Shown piece after piece: positions 47,825 to 57,147 of a stretch of 64,000 nucleotides of DNA. The notes under the pieces were generated by a model. It saw only the letters and a program-made list of their open reading frames with translations. It was not told the DNA's origin and searched no databases. Numbering within the stretch: position 1 is the stretch's first letter; each line of letters starts with the position of its first letter. This DNA is from Bryum argenteum (Eukaryota; Streptophyta; Bryopsida; Bryales; Bryaceae). The stretch is taken from assembly GCA_037043015.1 (NCBI GenBank), contig CM073326.1, positions 11,974,345-12,038,344 on the forward strand. The letters run 5' to 3'. Made by a program: the position numbers and the translations under genes.

Positions 47825-48900
47825 TTAACCCCTAAACGTCTCGAGTGTCAAAAAATGACATTTAGGATAAAGGGGGAAAACTTTGAAGAGCCATAATTTC
47901 TTCATCTCCGCTTCAATTTGGACATAATCAATTGAGTCGGGTAACAAATCAAGTCTCGTTTGTGTGGTAAAAAAATTGCAAATCCATACAATGAAGTTTG
48001 AATAAATGGCATGCATCTTAGTGAAGACAACTTTTGTTTTTGGGTTTTCAAGCATTTGGCATATTTACCATTGCAAACCAATTATGTGAGATCAAAAATG
48101 ATTTTTTTAATAAAAAGTTCTTCACATAAGACTAATCTTTAGATGCATCTCAACAATTTTGTAGTTGGAAGTTTTATGATCCGGACAACTTTGGTATTGA
48201 ATTTGCAATGATGTTTCTACTATGAAAAAAGTGAAAAAATGGATGACTTTTGAGGAGATATATCTCCTTCATTAACGGTTAGATTTTGATTTTATTCTGT
48301 AGGGTGAATTTAATTTATAGTCTATTATTAGTGGTATAAATTTTGACCCAATCAAAGATGTACCGTAACACCATAGCAGGTTCGTTCATAAATAATTCTC
48401 AAAAAAGAAAACGTAAACAAACAGAAATTGCAAGGAAAAAGAAACGAATAACATTAAAATTGTACCAAAATAAAAACGAAAGTACAGGAAATCAGGGCCA
48501 CCACCAACCGTAGTTAGGTTAACTAAGTATGGCCGCCAAAAATTGATAAAGAATGAAATTAAGATGAAAATTTAAGTACATCTATCTCTTGTACACGAAT
48601 AAATTTTTATCAGATAATTAAGAAAACGAATCTCAAAAAAATCATTTTTTGGGAGGCGAACCTTATTTTTTCAAAAAAATTAAATATTCGTGCGGCAGGT
48701 GGCGAACCTGCTATGGTGTTACGGTATTGAAGATAAGTCATGGATTTGAGTGCAAGGGTCTAGTTTCTGACTATTTTTCCTTTGTAAAATGTTTGACTGT
48801 TCTCACCATTAAAATGCTACTTTTGAGCCAAGATGTTTTTTTGATGATTCTTTTGGGTAGAATAGAATTATATGAGTCAAGTTTACTACCAACATGAAAT
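47825..48900 (-). mobile_element. Family B copy, unit 2, interrupted by another element
   Basis: Starts TTAACCCCTAAACGTCTCGA and runs to 48362, then resumes at 48725 after a 362-bp insertion. The distal end lacks the terminal repeat. The ORF at 48649-48897 spans the insertion boundary and is not a gene. Confidence 0.75.
48363..48724. mobile_element. TA-target MITE (Tc1/mariner-like), 362 bp
   Basis: Ends CCGTAACACCATAGCAGGTT and AACCTGCTATGGTGTTACGG are perfect 20-base inverses, continuing to CG at the inner side. TA flanks both sides (48361-48362, 48725-48726), and the empty site GATGTATTGAA in unit 1 (45426-45436) has one TA. No transposase frame. Confidence 0.9.
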
Positions 48901-49499
48901 TTGCAAAAAGAATGTTTACTAGAGGCATGGTTGGATACGTCTTCAATTTGTCATAGTAAGCAATTTTACCTTATATACAAAACTTGAAACTCATGAGGTT
49001 ATCTTTTGAGCAATTCTCTAAGATTTGCAAGGCATTTTTAGAAGGCGTAAGAATATGATAATGTTGAGGTCTCTTAATGCACCGCCATAAATCAAAGATA
49101 GTTCCTTGTAGTTTTAAGAGTCTATATAGTTGAAGATATCAAGCTATTTTACTATACAAGATTTTTCAATCTCTACACTCTTAACAATGCGTCCAGTTGT
49201 TATTATTTCCTATATGAAGCGTCTCTAAGTGATCTATTACAACAACTTCCAATTATCTCACCGACTTCCAACTTAAATACAAGATCTCTCCACACTCTAG
49301 AAATTAAACGGTTCATTCAATTCTTAGCATGTTTTTTAGAATTGACTTAGAAGGAAAATCATAGAAAATCTTTAAGAAGATTTTTCATTGTTTTTCGTAA
49401 CGAGACTCCAGTTGGTTATTTTACATAGCCTAACTTAGATGCTATTGTATATCTTATCGCTTTTATAAAATGTAATGTATGTAGTGCAAGTCAAAGATA

Positions 49500-50095
49500 G
49501 AAATGTTGTTAAATATAGAGCTAGGTGTATTGTTTGATATAGATTCTCATGCATTTTGAGGCGTTTTCTCTAGCGTTTTCACAAATTTTTTATGAGTTAT
49601 ATAGTGTTCACTTTGGATGAGGTTTGTTAAAGGAACATTTCTCCCAAGAATTGTTAGACTAGTTTTTCATAAGCCTTTATCTTTATGTGATATGTAAAAT
49701 GAGAAACAACGTGAATAGATATTCTTATATTCATACAATTTTTATCATTTACATTGTAATAATGTTACTCATTATTCCCAAATGATATCTTATTGTTCAC
49801 AAATCCATGCACGGGTCAGGCGGCGGATGGGGGCAAAGAAGGGCAAAAAAACTCCCTACGGGATTGGTCCATTTCTTGCAATATGTAAAATAGACCAATC
49901 ACAATCACATGATTATTGCCCACCTGAAGCCTCATGCACTTAAACTTCTCAAATGAAGTGTATGAAAATCATCATACAAACTAGTATTGTCAAAAGGTTT
50001 TATCATCTTTTTGTAATTTTATATAAAATGGAAAAGTATCTTATAAAATCAGTACATTATCCTTTCAAGACTAAGACTAAAGCTACATCAACAAC
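49500..50095 (+). promoter_or_regulatory. Upstream region of PLATZ copy 3, duplicated segment
   Basis: Holds duplicated blocks seen before the other copies: GTTGTTAAATATAGAGCTAG (compare 45648), ATTTCTCCCAAGAATTGTTA (compare 46500), a decayed CCAAT inverted repeat at 49826-49926, and CAAACTAGTATTGTCAAAAG (compare 40034). Confidence 0.6.
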
Positions 50096-50102
50096 TATAT
50101 AA
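50096..50102 (+). promoter_or_regulatory. TATA box of PLATZ copy 3
   Basis: TATATAA in CAACAACTATATAAGACCAT, 92 bases before the ATG, the same distance as in copy 1. Confidence 0.75.
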
Positions 50103-50193
50103 GACCATCCTTCACATATCATTCTCCACACTCAGGTTGTGTACGCCATGGTTGGACACTCTATTTGCTCTTGTAGAACTTTTACTAGGGGTC

Positions 50194-50697
50194 ATGGCTG
50201 CACCTAGTCATGCTTTGATAGGAGTTGTACAACCGCATGTATCCCTCACAAAGGAAGTCAGGGCAACATGGAAGGCTTTCATTGGGGCAGATTATTGTAG
50301 CACCTCGTGTATTGCTTGCATCTTCCAATGCGATGGGAAAAAGTGCAAGCGGTTCTTTTGTGTTGAATGCAAGGTTGGTAGGTTGTGTAAGAAGATGTTC
50401 GAGGGAGCTAACGCTCCTCACAACGGCCATCACAAATTGCAAGTATTCAAAACTAGCGGTTTCGATTTAGTAAGAAAGAAGAATTTGCCGGAGTTTCTCA
50501 ATCTTCACGAAGTAGCGAAGTACAAATCAAACGCGGAAAAGGTGTGTTACTTGCGAAGGAGGGAAGCCACAACATCAGGGCATTGGATTCAGTGTGCAGG
50601 TTGCCACAATCACATGTCTAATGCAAAGAATCTTCAACTAATGCAACACAATGTGTTTTTTACTAACACTTGCTCAATTGAGTGTCTATTGAATTAG
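50194..50697 (+). CDS. PLATZ-like zinc-binding protein, copy 3, 167 aa, shortened C-terminus
   Basis: Starts MAAPSHALIG at an ATG equivalent to copy 1. Retains CIFQC, FFCVEC, RLCKKM, the HNGHH histidine cluster, KLQVFKTSGFDLVRKKNLPE, KVCYLRRR, CAGC and C-x3-C near the end. It has gained two cysteines (DYCSTSC) where copies 1 and 2 have DYRRDTS/DYRRDPS. It ends at TAG (50695) where copy 1 has TAT, dropping about 30 residues that lie outside the zinc-binding region. All zinc-site residues seen in copy 1 are kept, so it may still work; alternatively it is an early-stage pseudogene. Same promoter layout as copy 1. Confidence 0.65.
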   Translation: MAAPSHALIGVVQPHVSLTKEVRATWKAFIGADYCSTSCIACIFQCDGKKCKRFFCVECKVGRLCKKMFEGANAPHNGHHKLQVFKTSGFDLVRKKNLPEFLNLHEVAKYKSNAEKVCYLRRREATTSGHWIQCAGCHNHMSNAKNLQLMQHNVFFTNTCSIECLLN

Positions 50698-52373
50698 GAT
50701 CTCTAATGTAAAGTGTTGCATCCTCCGACCCGTTGGAGGTTTCCTCATTGGAGGAAGCAGCCCCACCCCACTTGAAGTCCTTTCTTCTATAGATCCTATT
50801 GTTTACATGTGAGTGTGAGTACGATCTGTCATTTGTTTCTTTTAACATTTCATCTTTTTATCTTCCACTATTTAGGAGCATGTTGTATAGCTTCTTTGGT
50901 TCTCAATGTTAACGTTCTAAATGTCCTAGCTACGTGGGGACTTCATGTTACAAAACTACTTCATTCAATGCTGCTATTGTCCGATTGTGAATACGTCAAC
51001 GCAGCGAGATTAGAAACGACATGAAGCATTGATTGTAGTGTTGCTACAATGTACATAGAAGATGATAGTACAAATTGCATGTCGCATCTTTGTGTAAGGA
51101 TATTATTGATACTCCCATGGAATTGATGGAAGTCCTTGGCTTCGATGATCTTATTATTATATTTAGAGTTCTAGACCTCGTATTGTTTGCAATTCTATGT
51201 GACTGATGGGAATGTGAATGTAATCAATGAAGTAATCAATGATTAGAGTGATTAGAGTCTTCACGTTGAAGTGAGCAAGTCTTATTGTCTCCTAGAAGCC
51301 AACTGACTTGGTTGCACGAGCCTAGGTATCTGAGCAATCTGTGTTGTTAGTTCCTCTCCAGATTTGCAATTCAATCATCACAAATTTCTCAGAAATACAA
51401 ACCAGAAAATAATCACCTAACCTCATATTAGCCTTCTTTTGTAATCTTGTGTAGCAACCATCTTTCACACACATCTCCTTATCGCCACATTTGTAATAAT
51501 TACAATGGCACCGAGTCTCACATGCAATGCATTGCCTTTTTGACCTTCCAATATTTATGAGCAAGAAAACTTGTGAAAGCCAATGTTTTAGGGCAACTCA
51601 TTCAAAACGTTGCCCTTTGAAGTTTGAGAGGGGCGTTCATGAACAAATGAACTATGAGTCGTTCATGGAAGGTCGAAAATAGTCAAAAAATGGAGTTCTC
51701 GTGATATTATATGGATGAAATGATATTAAAATATGTGATATCATGAAGGAATATGTCAGAGAACAACGTGTCTTCTTTAGAACATAATTGGATATGCCTC
51801 TTAAAAGGGGCAAAATAACATATCTTGATCACCAAAATGAGACATAGAAATGCAATTTTACCAAGGAATTGACGGTATATGATTTGTGAGAGCTATTTTT
51901 AAATTGAGGTTTCATGATTTATGATTTATGCCTCAAAATTGTTTACAACGTGAGAAAAATTTAGTTATGATGTAAAAAAAAAAAAAAAAAAAATCAAAAA
52001 AAAAAAATCAAAAAAAAAAAAGTATTATGTAGGACATGAGTAATGTTAGAGAAACGTGCCATTTTTACAAACATTACTATGTATGTTGACACGGGCCAAA
52101 GTGTCACTTATGGTTAACCGAAATATTAGATGGAATCACACCATTTCAACATTATTGAGATGGTGGTAGTTGTAGCGCCTCGATTACAGACTAGAACAAT
52201 GACTTGAATGTGCACAATGTACATGAATAATATTTAAAACTCAATTTCCAAAAACAATAGCCTAATATAACCTAATAACCTATATAACCTAATAACCTAA
52301 TATAAACATTATCATGGAACAATTTCAAACCTAATTACTTCCTTGTGTTATCAATTATTCGAAACCATAGTGC
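50698..52373. other. Downstream of PLATZ copy 3: duplicated 3' region, then repeats
   Basis: Bases to about 51190 match the 3' region of copy 1 (ATGGAATTGATGGAAGTCCT at about 51117). A minus ORF at 51322-51564 is Cys-rich (CNYYKCGDKEMCVKDGCYTR) but unrecognised. From about 51600 there are family E-like words, then poly(A) with TC interruptions at 51973-52021. Confidence 0.45.
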
Positions 52374-52550
52374 AGGAATGGCCATGTGGGTACGGTAGTC
52401 TATAATATTACACTTTTTTGTAATATCACTCTTTTTTGTATAATATCACTCAAATCCCATAATATTACTTCAAAATTCTATAATATCACATAGTTTTTGA
52501 ACAGCGGTTCAGAAGATTTAGGCATGCCATTATTAAAAGATAGTAGCATT
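52374..52550. repeat. Family E fragment, unit 3
   Basis: CATAGTGCAGGAATGGCCAT through TAATATCAC words to the family B junction, as in units 1 and 2. Confidence 0.7.
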
Positions 52551-53195
52551 TTAACCCCTAAACGTCTCTAATGTCAAAAAACGACATTTTGGATAAAGGG
52601 CAAAAACTTTTAAGGACGGTAACTGCTTCATCTCGGACTTGAGTTGGGTGACAAATCAAGTCTTGTTTGTGTGGTAAAAATTGCAAACCCTTACAATGTA
52701 TTTTGAATAAATGGCATGCATTTAAATGAAAACAATTTTGTCTTAGGGTTTTCAAACATTTGTCACATTTTACCATTGCAAACCAATTAAGTGAGATCAA
52801 AAATAGTTTTTCATAAATCTTTTCTCACATGAGAGTAAATCATCAGATGCATCTTAGCAATTTTGTAGTTGAACCCCAATTCCGTTAAAATGGCATTATT
52901 CCGGTAAAATGGCACACCTCAACTTTCTGAACTGTAGCTCAAAAACCATGTGATATAACAGAATTTTAAGGTGATATTAGGGAAAATGAGTGACAATGTA
53001 TATAAAGAAGTGATGTTACCAAAAAAATTGTGATATTATAGAATATACCATTTTATATGAGCACAAATGTAAGATCTAGTGTGACAAAATGGCACATGGC
53101 ATAGTGCCATTTTAACGGAATTGGGGTTGTTGGAAGTTTTTAAATCTGGACAACTTTGGTATTGGGTTCCAATAATGTTTTTTACTATAAGAAAG
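52551..53195 (-). mobile_element. Family B copy, unit 3, interrupted and truncated
   Basis: TTAACCCCTAAACGTCTCTA start. Matches units 1 and 2 up to 52871, resumes at 53129 after the family E insertion, then is lost after about 53190. Confidence 0.7.
52872..53128. mobile_element. Family E element, youngest-looking copy, 257 bp
   Basis: AACCCCAATTCCGTTAAAAT at left and ATTTTAACGGAATTGGGGTT at right are perfect inverses. GTTG flanks both sides (52868-52871, 53129-53132). Units 1 and 2 show the empty site TTTGTAGTTGGAA with one GTTG, supporting a 4-base duplication. Interior has the ATATCAC-type periodic words. Confidence 0.85.
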
Positions 53196-53258
53196 GTTAC
53201 ACATTAGGTCACACATAATGAGACGCGTCTTAGTGGTACCCATATCATGCCCTTGCCC
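53196..53258. repeat. Solo end of the Harbinger-like MITE
   Basis: ACACATAATGAGACGCGTCT and GGTACCCATATCATGCCCTT match, inverted, the left end of 20520-20717. No partner end is nearby. Confidence 0.6.
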
Positions 53259-54055
53259 CATTTCACATGACAGCTTGTTTACAACCACCCGGGATTTTTT
53301 CCGGTATGTATCCCGGCAGGCGGTGAGTTTCCTTTGAAGGTTCATGCATTTCATCAGGCTTCCAGTTGGGAAGTTTGGAGGTATTTCCGCATACCTAACT
53401 TACAAACATAATTAATTTAAATAATATGATGGACTTGTCATTCATTGTTTTGATGATCATCTCCTTCCTGAGTAATAATATGGTGAAACCACCTATCGTC
53501 GTGCACTTAAGGAAAATTGAGGGAATCTTTATACTTGGAAAGAGAAATGAGTGGGTTACTATTTTTCAGGGATGAGGAATAGGAAAAGACTCACTTCCCT
53601 TATTTTTGTGATTTTTTAAAAAACACACATAATTAAAAACAATGTTTAGAAGGAGATGATCATCAAGCGGGCACCCTAATTATGTTTGCATGAGGTACAT
53701 GCAAGGGAGGTTAGATCTTTATGAAAGAAAGAATCTTGGGTGCACGCCTTTAGGTAGGTGCCCGCTTATAGGTGGTTTCACCATAGTCAAGTCAAGGTGT
53801 CCAAAGTAGTCAAGAATACAACCAGGCATCCTGAATCGCAAGATAGATAGATAGAAACTCCGGTCCTCTCTAAGGGGCCGGCGTGAATGAAGTGTCCGTT
53901 TGTAATGCTAATATCCCGATGGCCACCGGACAAGGGGAAATTAGAAGAATCGCAAGATCTCTTATGTTGGGTCTGTTGATAAGTAACTTTACCAACTCCT
54001 ATAAGATTTCTTTTTTAGAAAAGCGTGCAACCACTCTAATTCCTGCCCTCACTAA
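53259..54055. other. Intergenic, nothing recognised
   Basis: A short (GATA)n run lies near 53843. A diverged repeat of GGTGGTTTCACCATA / GGTGAAACCACCTA occurs inverted at 53480-53495 and 53772-53786, suggesting a decayed inverted-repeat element of about 300 bp. Confidence 0.35.
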
Positions 54056-54135
54056 TTAACCCTTAAACGTCATAGCATGCCCCTCGGGCTTGGTTTCTAG
54101 TGTATTTTCAGAGGGGCTTGACGTTTAAGGGTTAA
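54056..54135. mobile_element. Minimal 80-bp family B-like element
   Basis: TTAACCCTTAAACGTCA and TGACGTTTAAGGGTTAA are perfect 17-base inverses, leaving only 46 internal bases. Its left part (AGCATGCCCC) ties it to 37523-37841, of which it looks like a deletion product. Confidence 0.85.
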
Positions 54136-54154
54136 CATCTTTCTTGAGCGAACT

Positions 54155-54157
<3 letters not shown>

Positions 54158-54189
<32 letters not shown>
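54158..54189. repeat. (AT)16 microsatellite
   Basis: Alternating AT over 32 bases. Confidence 0.9.
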
Positions 54190-54191
<2 letters not shown>

Positions 54192-54445
54192 GCACGATGC
54201 CTCTTTCATGCCTCTTGCGTCATGCTAAAAGTTCCCGTAATTTGATGAACATGGCCGAATTGATAAATATCTACTACAGACTTTTTTGACTTCCAGATAA
54301 GGAGTATGAATCATGACCATAATTTCATCGAATATCTCAGTTAGATTTTGTAGTCAATCTTTAAAAGAAAGTATTGCACACAAATTCTCTAAATAGTTTC
54401 ATGTCATTCTGTTGATTGAACATACATAGTTATCGCATACTACTT

Positions 54446-54448
<3 letters not shown>

Positions 54449-54486
<38 letters not shown>
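54449..54486. repeat. T38 homopolymer
   Basis: Creates a poly-Phe ORF at 54416-54610 that is not a gene. Confidence 0.95.
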
Positions 54487-54775
54487 CTTCTTCCGGAGCC
54501 AATTGCTTGCGTCTTTGTTGTGGGCCTTGCCATTTCGACATTTTACGAGACATATACCATATCAACCGGATATCTTTTTTTTGAAAATGAATAAGGCAGA
54601 CATGAGATGAGTGAATTCAGTGCTCAGAAGGTCCCGTTCTCATGTGCAGACATTTGAGGTTCTCCATGTCTTGTGGTACCTTGTCATGTGCATGCTCAAC
54701 TAGCAATGTACCCGTCGCCCCGACGGGAAAGCTCTTTATATGGTACTTTTATAAATTTTCCCCTGTTTACCATTT

Positions 54776-54935
54776 CTTGTCCATGTTTTGTTTTGTTTTG
54801 TTTTTATTTTTTATTTTTATTTTTTTTTATTTTTTTATTTTTTTATTTTTTTAATAATCCAAAAATCATAAAAGAAGGTAGGTAGGTTGGTAAGTCTGTA
54901 GGTTGGTATGTTGGTGGGTATGAAGGATCGCCGTA
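54776..54935. repeat. T-rich tract plus GGTA/GGTT dispersed repeat, copy 2
   Basis: TTTTAT-type low complexity, then ATCCAAAAATCATAAAAGAA and the GGTA/GGTT run shared with 19305-19435. The perfect hairpin CCCGTCGCCCCGACGGG lies just upstream at about 54710-54726. Confidence 0.6.
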
Positions 54936-55559
54936 CATTATTGCATTAAAGAAGTAGATAACCAAGGGAATCTCATACGAGCAAGGTTCCTGTAGAGTGG
55001 TAGAGGGTTTTTTTTTAGTGGAGTATGTGAAAATTTTATGAATGAGTCGTGTTGAAAGAATCTTAAATTTCCTATGAAGCTCACTTGAGGGAAAGCTCGT
55101 ATGTGGCAGATGTCATGATATACAGATGTGGCTGTGTGTTAGTCACATTAGGGGAAGAGGACTGTATTTTATGTTAAGTGTTTTGGTGACTCGATTTAGG
55201 GGCGAGTCAAGTACCCTGCTTAGAGACTAGGAGCTTTTACTTAGTCCTAGAACTTAGACAGGCGGAGGACACTATGAGGAAATTACATAAATTCCTTTGT
55301 CAAGCAAGCCTCTTGTTGTGGTTTATGTTGTGTTGATTCATTTAATTAATACATTAATTGGTTCAAGAAAATAAATAAATTATAAAAAAATCTTTTTATA
55401 TTTCTATATTTAGTTTTGAATTTTAGAAAGTGATCTTACAGGTGTTTCTAAAGTCAAATCTATGTGTGGGTACAAACTCGGATTCTAAATGGTTCTTGGA
55501 ATTGCTTGGATTCTAACCCCTACATGAGTGAAGTCCAAGTTTGGTCGAATTGACTTTGG
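54936..55559. other. Intergenic, nothing recognised
   Basis: No gene is supported. Confidence 0.4.
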
Positions 55560-56290
55560 TTAGACTCTCATATATTATATTTGGAACATATGAAGCTGAA
55601 ACCTTTTGTAGGTTGTAGAGTTTTACTGTACCTTTTCGATGACGCCATTCACGCGTCAAACTATCTCATAGTCTAGAAGATATACGCATTCAAAGTTCAA
55701 AAACCCTATAAGAGTATGGTGAAATCTGCGCAAAACTGCAACATATGCTCATATATTCTCAAAATGTACTTAGAATCAATCCAAGACTGAGTAATTTCAA
55801 AATCCACCAAAAATTGGGATTTTAGTTTTTTTCAGATTATGATTTTTGTACGTGTAAAAGAGGTAGCAAGGCATGATCCGAAAAATTTCAATTTCCAATT
55901 CAACAACTTTTTACATGCATTTGTATTGTTAGATTTCAGCCTTTGTATTTAAATTTAGCATACCTCCATGTGAAAAATCAAGCAATTCTTTAGGTTTTAT
56001 AGGTCCTATAAAAGAAAGAATTCTATAGACACATTCCTTTCTCACGTAGGAACAAGAATATAAAGATCCTTATGTCAAATTTACTTTTGGAATTTTCTCA
56101 AACAACTACTTTTCAATGTTACAACAAGTAAAAAATCTCTTTTTTAACTTTGAACACTATGATCTTACAAATGGTGATAAACCCATATTTGAAAATTGGT
56201 ATACATGTACATGTAGAAGCTAGGTACTAGATCTTACAGTTACATACTTCAAAATATGCCGAAAATAAGAAAATTGCCCCTTACATCAAG
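55560..56290 (+). mobile_element. Family D element, plus orientation
   Basis: GTAGGTTGTAGAGTTTTACT, GCATACCTCCATGTGAAAAA and TATGATCTTACAAATGGTGA followed by AGATCTTACAGTTACATAC align with 37965-38640 inverted. No terminal repeat identified. Confidence 0.7.
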
Positions 56291-56468
56291 AGAGGGTTGT
56301 TTTCAGGGTTTTTGAGGCTACTTACCTCTAGGGATTAAGCAAGGTTAACTAAAGTGATAAGTCTGTCTTTGTTGTCTGCAACTCTTATCTGAATCTTTGA
56401 TGATGAGAATCGTAAGTGTTTAAGGGGTCTATACCTTCCGAGAAAAAATATCTTAATGTTCATAAACA

Positions 56469-56625
56469 TTAACCCCAAACGACCTTGGGGTACTTTAGCC
56501 AAAAACTCATTTTGGAAAAGTGACATATATGAAAATCAAGAAAAGCTATTTAGATCTCAATTATACAAAATTGTCGAAGACTTATTTTGGAGTATGTAGA
56601 CCAAAACATGAATTAGAAGTAATTG
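56469..56625 (+). repeat. Family B fragment, left end only
   Basis: TTAACCCCAAACGACCTTGG, then words following 7600-7710 (ATGAAAATCAAGAAAAGCTA). Lost after about 56620. Confidence 0.6.
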
Positions 56626-56898
56626 ACCAATCACATTGAGAGCAAGGTGCCACTTTAACCAATGGGTGTATAAAAATGTGGCCAAAAACACATCATTAGT
56701 GAATCTTGGAAATGACTGATGATTTGACATGACGGCCTATGAGGAAATAGTTTTTAGAGAAAAAAATCTCAAAAGAAGAAATTTCTTAACCAAACACATA
56801 TAAAACTCTAACTTGTGATAATAACTACCTCATTTATTTTCCCATTATTTGAGTAATTTCTTCTCGGCCCATCGTCCTCCACCTTAAATATTAACTAT

Positions 56899-57144
56899 CA
56901 CTACTGGAAAGTGAGGGAGTTTGCCACGTTTTTTTCTCAAACTTTGCTCAAGTTTAGCAACGTTTTGAAGCTTGCTTGAGCAATGTTCTTAAGAAAATAA
57001 GCTTGCTTGAGCAACGTTATCGGATCACCAAACAACGATATTCATAATCTAGTTGAAAATGTTGGTCAACGTTGCTAGACCTTAGCAACATTTACACAAA
57101 AGCAATGTTTGTAACAATGCAAAGCCCTCACTTTCCTAGTAGTG
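56899..57144. mobile_element. CACTA-like MITE, 246 bp, clear target duplication
   Basis: CACTACTGGAAAGTGAGGG at left; CCCTCACTTTCCTAGTAGTG at right, inverted with one extra base. The 3-bp target duplication is TAT (56896-56898, 57145-57147), as expected for CACTA. Interior has several GCAACGTT / AACGTTGC words. Confidence 0.85.
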
Positions 57145-57147
57145 TAT

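Noticed and set aside
51322..51564. Cys-rich minus ORF that might be a small secreted peptide
   Set aside because: No signal peptide, no recognised cysteine pattern and no support from the duplicated units.
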